Source: CAYQUC01 sp048061315 (GTDB lineage Bacteria; Pseudomonadota; Gammaproteobacteria; UBA6429; Thiohalophilaceae). Taken from it: a stretch of 11,708 bases of DNA. Both the position numbers and the translations under genes were made by a program. The notes beneath the pieces are model-generated. The model was not told the DNA's origin and made no database searches. It saw nothing but the letters and a program-made list of their open reading frames with translations. The DNA lies in contig JBGMRJ010000089.1 in assembly GCA_048061315.1 (NCBI GenBank), positions 1 to 11,708 of the forward strand, in the 5' to 3' direction. The stretch's first letter is position 1, and each line of letters starts with the position of its first letter. Below, piece by piece: positions 1 to 8,410 of the stretch.

Positions 1-37
1 TGCCATAATGAAATTGTATTTAACATGATTATTCCTC

Positions 38-60
38 TTAAATAATATTCGCTTATTTAA
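38..60 (-). terminator. AT-only hairpin just after the lipoprotein gene
   Basis: A perfect 8-bp inverted repeat (TTAAATAA at 38-45 and TTATTTAA at 53-60, 7-base loop) lies directly after the stop codon of the minus-strand gene. The stem has no G or C and no clear U-tract follows it, so a terminator role is only a position-based guess. Confidence 0.22.
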
Positions 61-1017
61 TTATTTTCCACGATAGGAGCTACGAGAAGTTCGAAATGAA
101 CTTGACCTTGAGCTAGCCATCCGTGATGACGATCTTGCTGTTTTAAATGAGTTACTTTGCTGAGTTGCACGACGTGAACCGGCTTTCGATTTTGCATACG
201 GGCTTTGAAAGCGTTTGCCTTCACGTTGAAACTTGGTTCGGGTACGTGACTGCGTTTGGCGACTTTGAGCTTGTTGACGCGGTGAGTTGTAATAATTTCG
301 TCCTGCTTCGCCATAATAACTGTAATTCCGGCCACGCGACCAGGCGCCATAATAAATGGGGGAACGAAACAGCGAACTAAATAATGCATACTTACCATAC
401 CACTCCCAAAATGAGCCGCCACTGGAATTATTACGCCACTGGCCGTATTGCGGGTTATCCACTAACTGACTACCGGCACCGTAATCCTGGGCACCATTGG
501 CAATAAGACTGGCTTCTTTGCTCATGGATTCAACTCGACCGAGTTTACCTTTTGACATATCGGCTAACACATTAATCGGGTCGGTTAACATCATGCTATA
601 GATATCGGTACGTGATGCTGTTTTAATAGCTTGGTATTCATCGGCTAGTGCTTGTACAGTTGTTAAACCTTGAGCAGGTGCTTTTGGTAAAAAAACATTG
701 GCTTCATTTACCCGATTTACCAGACTTTTATAGCTTGGCCCCTCAACAGTAGCATCGAGTGCTAATGTATCACTCAATTCAGCAAGGCTTGGATCCTGCT
801 TTTTAACGATTGCAGCATATTGTGTTAGCAATGATGATTTAGCAATGGTACCGGAATTGAGGTGTTTGCCTAAATTATCAACTGCAGTACGGGCCTCAAC
901 AGATGATTTCTCAAGCTGTAAACGCCATGTTTCAGCATCGGAAGTGCATGAGGCCAAAACAAAACTTAGCACGATAACGATCATGCTGTTTTTGATTATG
1001 TTTTTCTTTAATACCAT
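61..1017 (-). CDS. unrecognised lipoprotein with aromatic segment and basic Arg/Ser/Gln tail
   Basis: A 318-residue protein that I do not recognise. The N-terminus is a lipoprotein signal: KK at 4-5, a hydrophobic stretch at 12-22, and lipobox L-A-S-C with Cys24 as the lipidated residue. Thr at +2 argues for the outer membrane. Residues 25-180 look mostly helical and polar. Residues 201-244 are unusually aromatic (about 15 Phe/Trp/Tyr in 44). Residues 247-318 form a low-complexity tail rich in Arg, Ser and Gln, with about 20 Lys/Arg and a single acidic residue, probably disordered. Such a tail could bind nucleic acid, lipopolysaccharide or peptidoglycan-linked anions, but that is inference. 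The ATG at 1017 is chosen because the signal peptide starts there; its ribosome binding site is weak. It is transcribed divergently from the LplT-Aas gene, with 116 bases between the two chosen starts. The coding call is firm; the function is unknown. Confidence 0.85.
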   Translation of the reverse strand: MVLKKNIIKNSMIVIVLSFVLASCTSDAETWRLQLEKSSVEARTAVDNLGKHLNSGTIAKSSLLTQYAAIVKKQDPSLAELSDTLALDATVEGPSYKSLVNRVNEANVFLPKAPAQGLTTVQALADEYQAIKTASRTDIYSMMLTDPINVLADMSKGKLGRVESMSKEASLIANGAQDYGAGSQLVDNPQYGQWRNNSSGGSFWEWYGKYALFSSLFRSPIYYGAWSRGRNYSYYGEAGRNYYNSPRQQAQSRQTQSRTRTKFQREGKRFQSPYAKSKAGSRRATQQSNSFKTARSSSRMASSRSSSFRTSRSSYRGK

Positions 1018-1050
1018 ACTAATATTGTTATTCTCATACTGAGCGGACCA

Positions 1051-1065
1051 GATAATTAAATTATC
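1051..1065. promoter_or_regulatory. 15-bp palindrome in the divergent intergenic region
   Basis: GATAATT-A-AATTATC is a perfect inverted repeat with 7-bp arms around one base. It sits between the divergent starts at 1017 and 1134, where an operator for either gene could be. It is very AT-rich, so chance occurrence is possible. No binding protein can be named. Confidence 0.28.
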
Positions 1066-1121
1066 ACAAATAGCACTTTATTTCGACATACAATATGCTT
1101 GAAAAGTTAAAATACAGAAAC

Positions 1122-1128
1122 AAGAGGG
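1122..1128 (+). promoter_or_regulatory. ribosome binding site deciding the LplT-Aas start
   Basis: AAGAGGG ends five bases before the ATG at 1134. The upstream in-frame ATG at 1095 has no comparable site and is immediately preceded by TACAAT (1089-1094), which resembles a -10 box and would put transcription start downstream of 1095. Both points favour 1134. Confidence 0.6.
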
Positions 1129-1133
1129 TTAAA

Positions 1134-4100
1134 ATGGATAAAATAACAAAAATAGCAGGTTTCGTTCCTTTTATAGTAATTGTGTTTTTAAATGCTTTCG
1201 TTGATTTAGGGCATAAAATAGTCATTCAAAACACCGTGTTTAAAATTTACGATGGCGAAACCCAAATTATTTTAACCGCCATTGTTAATGCCTTAATTCT
1301 TTTACCCTTTATATTATTATTTAGTCCCTCAGGATTTCTGGCAGATAAATACCGCAAACCGATAGTTATGCGCGTTAGTGCCATAGCAGCGGTATTTTTA
1401 ACCTTGGCAATTACACTGTCCTATTATCAAGGTTGGTTTATCGCTTCGTTTAGTATGACATTTTTACTCGCCGTTCAGAGTGCATTTTATTCACCGGCTA
1501 AGTATGGCTATATAAAAGAACTGGTAGGTCAGGAACGATTAGCGTCAATGAACGCGATTGTTCAATCAATCACAATTTTTGCGATTTTAGCCGGAATATT
1601 TGTATTTTCAGTGTTATTCGAAAATAGCCTGGCCGGGCAATCCTATCAAACGGTTTCTGAATTGATTATCATTATCGCTCCCTTGGGATGGCTGCTAGTA
1701 CTATTTTCTGTAATTGAAGCAATTGTCGCGTTTAAAATACCCGTTCTAAAACAACTGGACAACTTAAATACTAATAAAAAATTTAAAGCCGGTAATTACA
1801 TTAAAGCCGGATATCTAAAAACCAATTTAAAAATATTATGGAATGATCAAAACATCTGGCTGTCGATAGTCGGTTTATCCATTTTTTGGGGCGTATCACA
1901 AGTTGTATTGGCATCGTTCCCGGCTTTGGCGAAAGAAGTCTTACTGAATGATAACACTGTTGTCATTCAAGGCATTTTAGCGAGTTCTGGAATTGGAATC
2001 GTTATTGGTTCTTTAATTGCCGGTAGTAAGTCAAAACATCATATCGAAACCGGATTTGTTGCCATTGGTGCTATCGGTTTAGTGGTCACCATTTTTGCAA
2101 TTACGCAATTTGAATCTGTATTTATGATGGTGGTGATTGTGTTATTGTTTGGTATTTTCGGTGGCTTATTTATTGTGCCTCTCAATGCCATGATTCAGTT
2201 TAATGCTAAAGATGATCAATTAGGAACAGTATTAGCCGGTAATAACTGGGTACAAAATTGTGTGATGTTCAGTTTTCTGGTGATAACCGTTGTGGTTGCA
2301 ACACTGGGCATTAATAGTATTGGAATATTCTATTTTGTTACAGTGGTGGCGTTACTGGGTGCGTTATACACTATTTATCGTTTACCCCATTCTCTGATAC
2401 GAATATTAATCACAGGATTATTCGCCGGGCGTTATAAAATTCAGGTGCATGGATTTAATAATTTACCCGGTAGCGGTGGTGTATTGATGTTGGGCAATCA
2501 TGTTAGTTTAATTGACTTCGCGATGATTCAAATTGCCTACCCCCGTAAAGTACGGTTTGTAATGCTTAAGAGTTATTATGAGCATTGGAGCATCAAATGG
2601 TTTTTAGATATTATGGGGGTCATCCCCATTGCCAGTGGTGCCAGCTTTGATGCCTTAAAGAAAATAAATGAGTTGTTAAAAGCCGGTGAAGTAGTTTGTC
2701 TGTTTCCGGAAGGGGCGATCAGTCGTAATGGACAATTAGGCGATTTCAAGCACGGTTATGAAAAAACAGTAGCAGAAGTGGATGGTGTTATTATACCATT
2801 TTATTTACGCGGTCTGTGGGGAAGTCGATTCTCCTATTCAAGTAATTTCACCAAATCACGATCAATTAGCGGTGTTCGCCGTGATGTGATTGTTGCTTTT
2901 GGTGAGCCATTGCCTATTGAGAGTAAAGCTGATGTGGTTAAACGTCGAGTATTCGATTTGTCGATATCAGCATGGCATGACTATACCGAAACACTTGATC
3001 CAATCCCGTTGGCCTGGATTCGGACTGTAAAAAAAGCCCCAAAATACCCGTGTATGGCCGACATACTGGGTGGCGTTAAATTGAATGCTCAAACAGCATT
3101 AACTTCAAGCATTGTATTTTCACAATTAATAAAAAAACGCAGCCCGGAACACAATGTTGCATTATTACTACCAACCAGTAGTGCTGGCATGTTAGTTAAT
3201 ATGGCGGTGATGCTGCTGGGTAAAACAGTTGTTAATTTAAATTACACAGCAAGTATTGAAGCTTTATCCGGTGCGATAGAAAAAGCTGATATTAAAACCA
3301 TTTATACCTCAACACGATTTGTTAAAAAATTAATGGATCGCGGAATTGAGATTGAGTCACTATTTAAAAACACCACTGTTTATTATCTTGAAGAATTAAA
3401 AGATGAAATTACAACGGTTAAAAAAATAATAACATTACTCACCGTAAAATTATTTCCTGCTGAATTATTGTATTTGTTATATGGGCATAAAGTTGAGGTG
3501 ACCAGTCCAGCCGCAATTTTATTTTCAAGTGGCAGTGAAGGCACACCCAAGGGTGTTGTGCTTAGCCACCAAAATTTAATGGGTAATATCAAACAAGTTA
3601 CCGATGTTATGGATATACAGCAACAGGATATTATCATGGGTAGCCTGCCACAGTTCCATGCTTTTGGGTTAACCGTTAGTGGTTTATTACCATTAATAGA
3701 AGCCGTGCCCGTGATTTTTCATCCTGACCCCACCGATGTGGTTAACATCGGTAAAGCAATTTCAAAAAATAACATTACGATTATGTTTGGAACGTCAACA
3801 TTTTTAAGACTTTATGCCAGAAATAGACGCGTGCTCCCACTGATGCTGGAATCCATTCGTTTAGTGGTCTCGGGGGCTGAAAAATTAAATGAATTAGTAA
3901 GAACCAGCTTTACCACTAAATTTAATATTCCGATTTATGAAGGTTACGGCACCACTGAAACTACACCCGTTGCCGGTGTTAATATACCGGATAAATTAGA
4001 GCAAAGTGCCTGGCGTGTACAAGTGGGAAACAAACTCGGCACAATCGGTCTACCCGTACCTGGAAGTAATTTCCGAATTGTTGATCCCCAAACCATGGAC

Positions 4101-4592
4101 GAGTTACCCGCAAAAGAAGACGGCTTAATCCTAATTGGTGGCACCCAGGTCATGTTAGGCTATTTAAATGATCCGAATAAAACCAAAGAAGTGATTGTTG
4201 AGCTGGACGGACAACGTTGGTATAAAACCGGTGACAAGGGCCATGTTGATGAAGATGGCTTTTTAACAATAGTTGATCGTTATTCCCGTTTTGCAAAAAT
4301 TGCTGGTGAAATGGTAAGCCTTGGTTCAATTGAAGATACTATTAATAACGCCACAGCAGAAGATGTTGAAGTAGTATCAACTGCAATCCCTGATGATAAA
4401 AAAGGCGAGAAGGTTGTGTTATTGTATTCCGGTAATATTGAAGAAGATGAATTAAAAACAATAATAAACCAACAAAATTTAATTCCGATTATGGTACCAG
4501 ATATTTACATAAAAGTTGATGAGCTTCCAAAATTAGGAACAGGTAAAAGCGATTTTAATAAAGCAAAAGCAATTGCTTTGGAGAATTTGTAA
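1134..4592 (+). CDS. aas: LplT-Aas fusion: lysophospholipid flippase, PlsC-type acyltransferase and acyl-ACP synthetase
   Basis: A 1152-residue trifunctional inner-membrane protein (numbering from the 1134 ATG). Residues 1 to about 417 are an MFS transporter like LplT, with many membrane helices and an MFS motif-A-like PSGFLADKYRK. A PlsC-type acyltransferase follows (about 430-620): the catalytic H-x4-D is NHVSLID with His456, and FPEG..SR lies at 524-531. The C-terminal part is an AMP-forming acyl-ACP synthetase: SSGSEGTPKG near 798-807, YGTTE at 938-942, TGD at 1032-1034, RFAKIAGEMVSL as in Aas, and the A10 lysine in GTGKSDF (Lys1138). In E. coli, LplT flips lysophosphatidylethanolamine inward and Aas re-acylates it with ATP and fatty acid via ACP-bound acyl groups. 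There these are two adjacent genes; here they are one reading frame, as in some other proteobacteria. All catalytic motifs are present. It converges on tesA across the gap. Confidence 0.95.
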   Translation: MDKITKIAGFVPFIVIVFLNAFVDLGHKIVIQNTVFKIYDGETQIILTAIVNALILLPFILLFSPSGFLADKYRKPIVMRVSAIAAVFLTLAITLSYYQGWFIASFSMTFLLAVQSAFYSPAKYGYIKELVGQERLASMNAIVQSITIFAILAGIFVFSVLFENSLAGQSYQTVSELIIIIAPLGWLLVLFSVIEAIVAFKIPVLKQLDNLNTNKKFKAGNYIKAGYLKTNLKILWNDQNIWLSIVGLSIFWGVSQVVLASFPALAKEVLLNDNTVVIQGILASSGIGIVIGSLIAGSKSKHHIETGFVAIGAIGLVVTIFAITQFESVFMMVVIVLLFGIFGGLFIVPLNAMIQFNAKDDQLGTVLAGNNWVQNCVMFSFLVITVVVATLGINSIGIFYFVTVVALLGALYTIYRLPHSLIRILITGLFAGRYKIQVHGFNNLPGSGGVLMLGNHVSLIDFAMIQIAYPRKVRFVMLKSYYEHWSIKWFLDIMGVIPIASGASFDALKKINELLKAGEVVCLFPEGAISRNGQLGDFKHGYEKTVAEVDGVIIPFYLRGLWGSRFSYSSNFTKSRSISGVRRDVIVAFGEPLPIESKADVVKRRVFDLSISAWHDYTETLDPIPLAWIRTVKKAPKYPCMADILGGVKLNAQTALTSSIVFSQLIKKRSPEHNVALLLPTSSAGMLVNMAVMLLGKTVVNLNYTASIEALSGAIEKADIKTIYTSTRFVKKLMDRGIEIESLFKNTTVYYLEELKDEITTVKKIITLLTVKLFPAELLYLLYGHKVEVTSPAAILFSSGSEGTPKGVVLSHQNLMGNIKQVTDVMDIQQQDIIMGSLPQFHAFGLTVSGLLPLIEAVPVIFHPDPTDVVNIGKAISKNNITIMFGTSTFLRLYARNRRVLPLMLESIRLVVSGAEKLNELVRTSFTTKFNIPIYEGYGTTETTPVAGVNIPDKLEQSAWRVQVGNKLGTIGLPVPGSNFRIVDPQTMDELPAKEDGLILIGGTQVMLGYLNDPNKTKEVIVELDGQRWYKTGDKGHVDEDGFLTIVDRYSRFAKIAGEMVSLGSIEDTINNATAEDVEVVSTAIPDDKKGEKVVLLYSGNIEEDELKTIINQQNLIPIMVPDIYIKVDELPKLGTGKSDFNKAKAIALENL

Positions 4593-4598
4593 TTAACC

Positions 4599-4698
4599 NN
4601 NNNNNNNNNNNNNNNNNNNNNNNNNNNNNNNNNNNNNNNNNNNNNNNNNNNNNNNNNNNNNNNNNNNNNNNNNNNNNNNNNNNNNNNNNNNNNNNNNN
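4599..4698. other. assembly gap (100 Ns)
   Basis: Exactly 100 unknown bases, the usual placeholder for a scaffold join of unestimated length. It begins six bases after the LplT-Aas stop and removes the 3' end of tesA and the convergent intergenic region. The true missing length is probably larger than 100 (see findings). Confidence 0.99.
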
Positions 4699-5210
4699 GC
4701 TGCAAATTTTTTGTTATAAGCTTCACCATAATTTGGTGGTAATCTAACGCCAGCGAGTAGCACTCTTGAATTAAATTTTTGAGCAAGACTTATTATCTTA
4801 GCTAAACTGATCTCAATTTCGGAAAATGCCAAACCACGCAGACCATCATTGCCACCTAATGCCACAATCACTATTTTGGGGTGGTGTTGTTTTAAAAGCG
4901 GTTTTAGTCGATTTAATCCGGTTCGGGTAGTGTCACCACTTACACTGGCATTGATAACACGGTAATGAAACCCCATAGTTGTTATTCGGGATTGTAATAA
5001 TGTCACCCATCCTTGTGAGGTGTTAATGCCGTAGGCAGCACTAATACTGTCACCTAATATTAGTATAACAGGGGCTTTTGAATTATTGGCATAACTGAAA
5101 TTAAGTAACAAAAAGTTACACAATATCAAGCCGAATAACGTTAGACTTAAATTAAACAGGCCAGTTTTTATTAAGCTGCATTTAAAGGATTTTTTGAATA
5201 TGAATAGCAT
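4699..5210 (-). CDS. tesA: TesA-like periplasmic SGNH/GDSL hydrolase (thioesterase I / lysophospholipase L1), 3' end missing
   Basis: The first 170 residues of a TesA homologue; the C-terminus is lost in the gap. A lysine-containing N-region, a hydrophobic stretch at about 19-36 and a likely signal peptidase site after SYA (Ala41) predict export to the periplasm. SGNH blocks seen: GDSIS with nucleophile Ser55; SGDTTRTG with oxyanion Gly92; GGNDG with Asn121. LPPNYG (158-162) matches the region before the last block in E. coli TesA. The Asp-x-x-His pair of block V would lie in the missing part. TesA hydrolyses acyl-CoA and other acyl thioesters, lysophospholipids and esters. ATG 5210 is preferred to the upstream in-frame TTG at 5231 because it starts closer to the signal peptide and has GGA seven bases upstream. 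It is divergent from ybbA, as in E. coli, and its start lies inside the ybbA reading frame. Confidence 0.9.
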
Positions 5211-5904
5211 GGTTTCATCCGATTCTGACAATCAGCAACAACATTTTGTTCAAGCAATAAACCTCAGTAAATACGTTACCACATCCGAGGGTGAATTAAC
5301 CTTGTTGGATGATATCAATTTTTCTGTTGCAAAGGGAACTTCATTAGCGATATTGGGTGTTTCCGGTTCGGGTAAAACGACATTGCTGGGTCTATTAGCA
5401 GGGCTTGATCGGAGCTCGTCGGGCAGTGTAATTTTTAACAAACAAAATTTAAATGAACTGGATGAAGATGGACGTGCAGAATGCCGGGCTAATAATGTTG
5501 GTTTTGTTTTCCAAAGTTTTCAATTATTAAATGGTTTAACTGCATTGGAAAATGTGATGTTACCACTGGAATTAGCGGCTGATAAAAATGCGATAAAAAT
5601 TGCTAAGGAAATATTAAATCGGGTTGGTTTAGAGCATCGAGAAAAACATTACCCCATGCAACTCTCAGGGGGTGAACAACAACGCTGTGCTATCGCCCGT
5701 GCATTTGCCGTGAAACCCACATTATTATTTGCCGATGAGCCAACCGGTAACCTAGATCAAATAACAGGTAATAAAATAATTGAATTATTATTCGACTTGA
5801 ATAAGGAGCAAGGCACAACACTTATTATGGCAACACACGATGAGGTCCTGGCTAAGCGGTGTGATGTTCGAATTCATCTGGATGCGGGCAAGCTCCGTAG
5901 CTAA
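5200..5904 (+). CDS. ybbA: YbbA, ABC transporter ATPase partner of YbbP
   Basis: A 234-residue ATPase of the LolD/MacB group. All ABC motifs are intact: Walker A GVSGSGKT (53-60), Q-loop Gln105 in VFQSFQ, signature LSGGE (155-159), Walker B with D179-E180 in LLFADEP, and the switch His213 in MATHDE. It should act at the cytoplasmic face as a dimer, driving the FtsX-type protein encoded next. The start is uncertain: AAAGGA (5184-5189) could serve TTG 5194 (4 bases) or ATG 5200 (10 bases); ATG 5209 is too far. I chose ATG 5200. The gene starts within the 5' end of divergent tesA, and its stop is one base before the ybbP ATG, so the two are surely one operon. E. coli YbbAP has been reported to associate with TesA and is thought to present membrane-derived lipid-like substrates to it. 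Confidence 0.94.
   Translation: MNSMVSSDSDNQQQHFVQAINLSKYVTTSEGELTLLDDINFSVAKGTSLAILGVSGSGKTTLLGLLAGLDRSSSGSVIFNKQNLNELDEDGRAECRANNVGFVFQSFQLLNGLTALENVMLPLELAADKNAIKIAKEILNRVGLEHREKHYPMQLSGGEQQRCAIARAFAVKPTLLFADEPTGNLDQITGNKIIELLFDLNKEQGTTLIMATHDEVLAKRCDVRIHLDAGKLRS
5243..5271 (-). promoter_or_regulatory. candidate tesA promoter inside ybbA
   Basis: On the minus strand TTTACT (5271-5266) and CAAAAT (5248-5243) are separated by 17 bases. Each matches the sigma-70 consensus at four of six positions. Transcription would start near 5236, about 26 bases before the tesA ATG. Because the tesA and ybbA starts overlap, any tesA promoter must lie within ybbA; this is the best candidate I see, but it is weak. 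Confidence 0.22.
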
Positions 5905-5905
5905 T

Positions 5906-8410
5906 ATGTCTAACTTATTTTTAATCTTTAAATTATCAACTCGAATGTTAATCCGTGACTGGCGAAGTGGTGAACTACGGGTATTACTAATGTCATTAAT
6001 TATCGCAGTAACCAGTGTTACTGCGGTAGGATTTTTTATTGATAGAGTCGAACAAGGCTTAAATGATCAAGCTGCTGAATTAATCGCTGCTGATCTAGTT
6101 GTGTCATCGCCACATGATTTTAATAAAATTTACTATTCGCAAGCGCAACAATACGGTTTAAATTATGCCAGGACAATTCAGTTCCGAAGTGTGTTACTGC
6201 TAAATGATAAGCCGCAATTAGTCGAAGTTAAAGCAGTTACTGAGAAGTACCCACTCAGAGGAAAATTACGACTATCGGATACCGCCTATGGGACTGATGC
6301 AGAAACAGACCTAATTCCAATGCCAGGAGAGGTTTGGGTTGAAGCTCGGTTATTAACATTACTTAAGTTAAAGTTGGGTGACAAAATTGCACTAGGGAAA
6401 TTGACATTAACATTAACAAAAATACTGCGTTATGAACCAGACCGGGGTGGTGATTTATTTAGTCTGGCTCCACGCGTTATGATTAATGCAAGTGATTTGG
6501 CACCATCCGGTTTAATTCAACAAGGCTCATTAGCAAATTATCGTATTTTATTTTCCAGTGATACCGTAAATAAAATAAATCAATATCGAAAATGGTTAAA
6601 AACAAAACTGCATAAAAACGAAAAAATACTCACAACTAAAGATGGGCGCCCTGAATTAAGAGTTGCACTGGATCGTGCCCAGGAATTTTTAGGCTTAGCG
6701 GCTCTTATCAGTGTCTTATTAGCCGGTGTTGCCGTGGCCACAGCGGCACGGCGGTTTGCAACCCGTCACATGGATGGCAGTGCAATCATGCGCAGTTTGG
6801 GGGCACGTCAATCAACTATCATTGGCATGTTCAGTTTTGAAATGCTTTGGTTGGCATTAATATCGAGTAGTATTGGCTGCATATTAGGATGGTTTACTCA
6901 ATTAGGGATAACGCAAATACTCAATAAAATGCTACTCGCGAAATTACCGGGTTCGTCATTTGATCCTGTTATTCTAGGATATGCAACAGGCATTATTATG
7001 CTTTTTGGTTTTGTGTTACCACCACTATTAAGTTTAAAAAATATTTCACCGTTGCGAGTATTACGAAAAGATCAAAAAGTGAAAGCAACGCCAGCCTGGT
7101 TAATCTATTTAGCGGTATTGCTGAGTATGGGTTTATTATTACAGTGGCAATTAAGTAAAGCTACTTTGGTGTTATACGTTATGCTGGGTATGATAATAAC
7201 CTTACTCATTCTTGCTCTGGCAGCAATGTTATTAATTAAGTCATTAAATCACTTAAGGCAACACGTTGGAGTTGCCTGGCGTTTTGGTTTAGCGAATATT
7301 GCTCGTAGGCCGGTCAGTAGTATTGTTCAAATAGTGGCGTTTGGTCTGGGCATTATGGTGTTATTATTACTTTCAACAGTGCGATCCGATTTAATTTCTA
7401 ACTGGCAACGCAGTTTACCACCGGATGCCGCTAATCATTTTCTTATTAATGTGCAAACCGATCAGGTTAGTGATTTGGAAAAATCATTGGATAAAATAGG
7501 TGTCAGTAAGCCAAAGCTCTATCCAATGGTGCGCGCCAGGTTAACGGCAATTAATAATAAAAAAATAAGCACGAACGACTATGAGAGTTCAAGAGCCAAA
7601 CATTTAGTGACACGCGAATTCAATTTATCCTGGGCAGACAGCATGCAAAAAGGCAATGTCATCCTGGAGGGTAAATGGTGGGATAAAGGTGAATTCAATA
7701 AACAACAGATGTCAATCGAGAAGGGCATTGCCAAAGCACTTAAGATTAAATTAAATGATTTTGTTAGTTTTGATGTTAACGGCAATCAACAGCGTTTTAA
7801 GATTACCAGTATACGGTCGGTTGACTGGGATACTTTTGACATCAATTTTTTTACGGTTGTACCACCCGGCATATTGGATGATACCCCGACTAGTTGGGTA
7901 ACCAGTTTTTATTTAAACGCACAGCAAAAAAATACTATTGGCAGTATTGTAAAACAATTCCCCAATGTCACCGTTCTGGATGTTGATGTTATTATGAATC
8001 GTGTTCGCGCTATTATAGAGCGTGTAACCTTCGCAGTAGAGTTTATATTTATTTTTTCATTACTCGCTGGGGTAGCAGTCTTGTTTTCGGCTATTCAGTC
8101 GTATCAGGATGAACGACGATATGAAAATGCTATTTTACGAACGTTGGGAGCAAAGAAAAAAATATTATTGCGTGGTCTTATTGCTGAATTTATAACGCTG
8201 GGAGCACTTTCCGGCTTACTAGCTGGTGTGGCAGCAACGAGTATTGCCTACGTGTTATCTGAAAAGGTATTCCATTTTGATTATCAATTTAACCCAATAG
8301 TTATAATAATCGGTATAGTGAGCGGAATGGGTATTGTTGGCATTGCCGGGCTAATCGGAACTTATTCAGTGGTAACTCAACCGCCATTACAAACACTGCG
8401 AGAGAATTAA
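5906..8410 (+). CDS. ybbP: YbbP, FtsX-like ABC transporter permease
   Basis: An 834-residue membrane protein, close in length to E. coli YbbP (about 800). Ten hydrophobic segments are visible, near residues 25-45, 263-282, 313-333, 354-376, 397-415, 419-443, 473-491, 711-730, 757-780 and 798-820. This leaves two large periplasmic domains (about 46-262 and 492-710) and repeated FtsX-type modules, each with a short 'LGA' coupling-helix region (MRSLGARQ and LRTLGAKK). This is the topology of the mechanotransmission-type (type VII) ABC family, which moves substrates at the periplasmic side rather than across the membrane. The ATG at 5906 is used: it follows the ybbA stop by one base, the N-terminus resembles YbbP (..DWRSGELR..), and the longer reading frame from 5840 would add 22 unlikely residues overlapping ybbA. 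Translation is probably coupled to ybbA, since no strong ribosome binding site is seen. Confidence 0.93.
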   Translation: MSNLFLIFKLSTRMLIRDWRSGELRVLLMSLIIAVTSVTAVGFFIDRVEQGLNDQAAELIAADLVVSSPHDFNKIYYSQAQQYGLNYARTIQFRSVLLLNDKPQLVEVKAVTEKYPLRGKLRLSDTAYGTDAETDLIPMPGEVWVEARLLTLLKLKLGDKIALGKLTLTLTKILRYEPDRGGDLFSLAPRVMINASDLAPSGLIQQGSLANYRILFSSDTVNKINQYRKWLKTKLHKNEKILTTKDGRPELRVALDRAQEFLGLAALISVLLAGVAVATAARRFATRHMDGSAIMRSLGARQSTIIGMFSFEMLWLALISSSIGCILGWFTQLGITQILNKMLLAKLPGSSFDPVILGYATGIIMLFGFVLPPLLSLKNISPLRVLRKDQKVKATPAWLIYLAVLLSMGLLLQWQLSKATLVLYVMLGMIITLLILALAAMLLIKSLNHLRQHVGVAWRFGLANIARRPVSSIVQIVAFGLGIMVLLLLSTVRSDLISNWQRSLPPDAANHFLINVQTDQVSDLEKSLDKIGVSKPKLYPMVRARLTAINNKKISTNDYESSRAKHLVTREFNLSWADSMQKGNVILEGKWWDKGEFNKQQMSIEKGIAKALKIKLNDFVSFDVNGNQQRFKITSIRSVDWDTFDINFFTVVPPGILDDTPTSWVTSFYLNAQQKNTIGSIVKQFPNVTVLDVDVIMNRVRAIIERVTFAVEFIFIFSLLAGVAVLFSAIQSYQDERRYENAILRTLGAKKKILLRGLIAEFITLGALSGLLAGVAATSIAYVLSEKVFHFDYQFNPIVIIIGIVSGMGIVGIAGLIGTYSVVTQPPLQTLREN

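Noticed and set aside
147..1042. Open frames opposite the lipoprotein gene (147-380 and 845-1042 on +, 57-422 on -).
   Set aside because: They are shadows of the 318-residue lipoprotein frame, which has the signal peptide and full-length composition.
1095..1133. An upstream ATG for the LplT-Aas gene adding 13 residues.
   Set aside because: The added residues are poorly supported by a ribosome binding site, while ATG 1134 has AAGAGGG at good spacing and fits the LplT N-terminus better.
3383..4153. Minus-strand open frames inside the acyl-ACP synthetase part of the LplT-Aas gene.
   Set aside because: They lie opposite conserved catalytic motifs of a full-length gene and have no independent support.
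5211..5231. A TTG start at 5231 for tesA.
   Set aside because: It adds seven acidic/polar residues (..SESDET) before the signal peptide, which is unfavourable. ATG 5210 has GGA at suitable spacing.
5840..5905. A 22-residue N-terminal extension of YbbP starting inside ybbA.
   Set aside because: It would overlap ybbA by 65 bases and add non-YbbP-like sequence. ATG 5906, one base after the ybbA stop, fits family length and operon layout.
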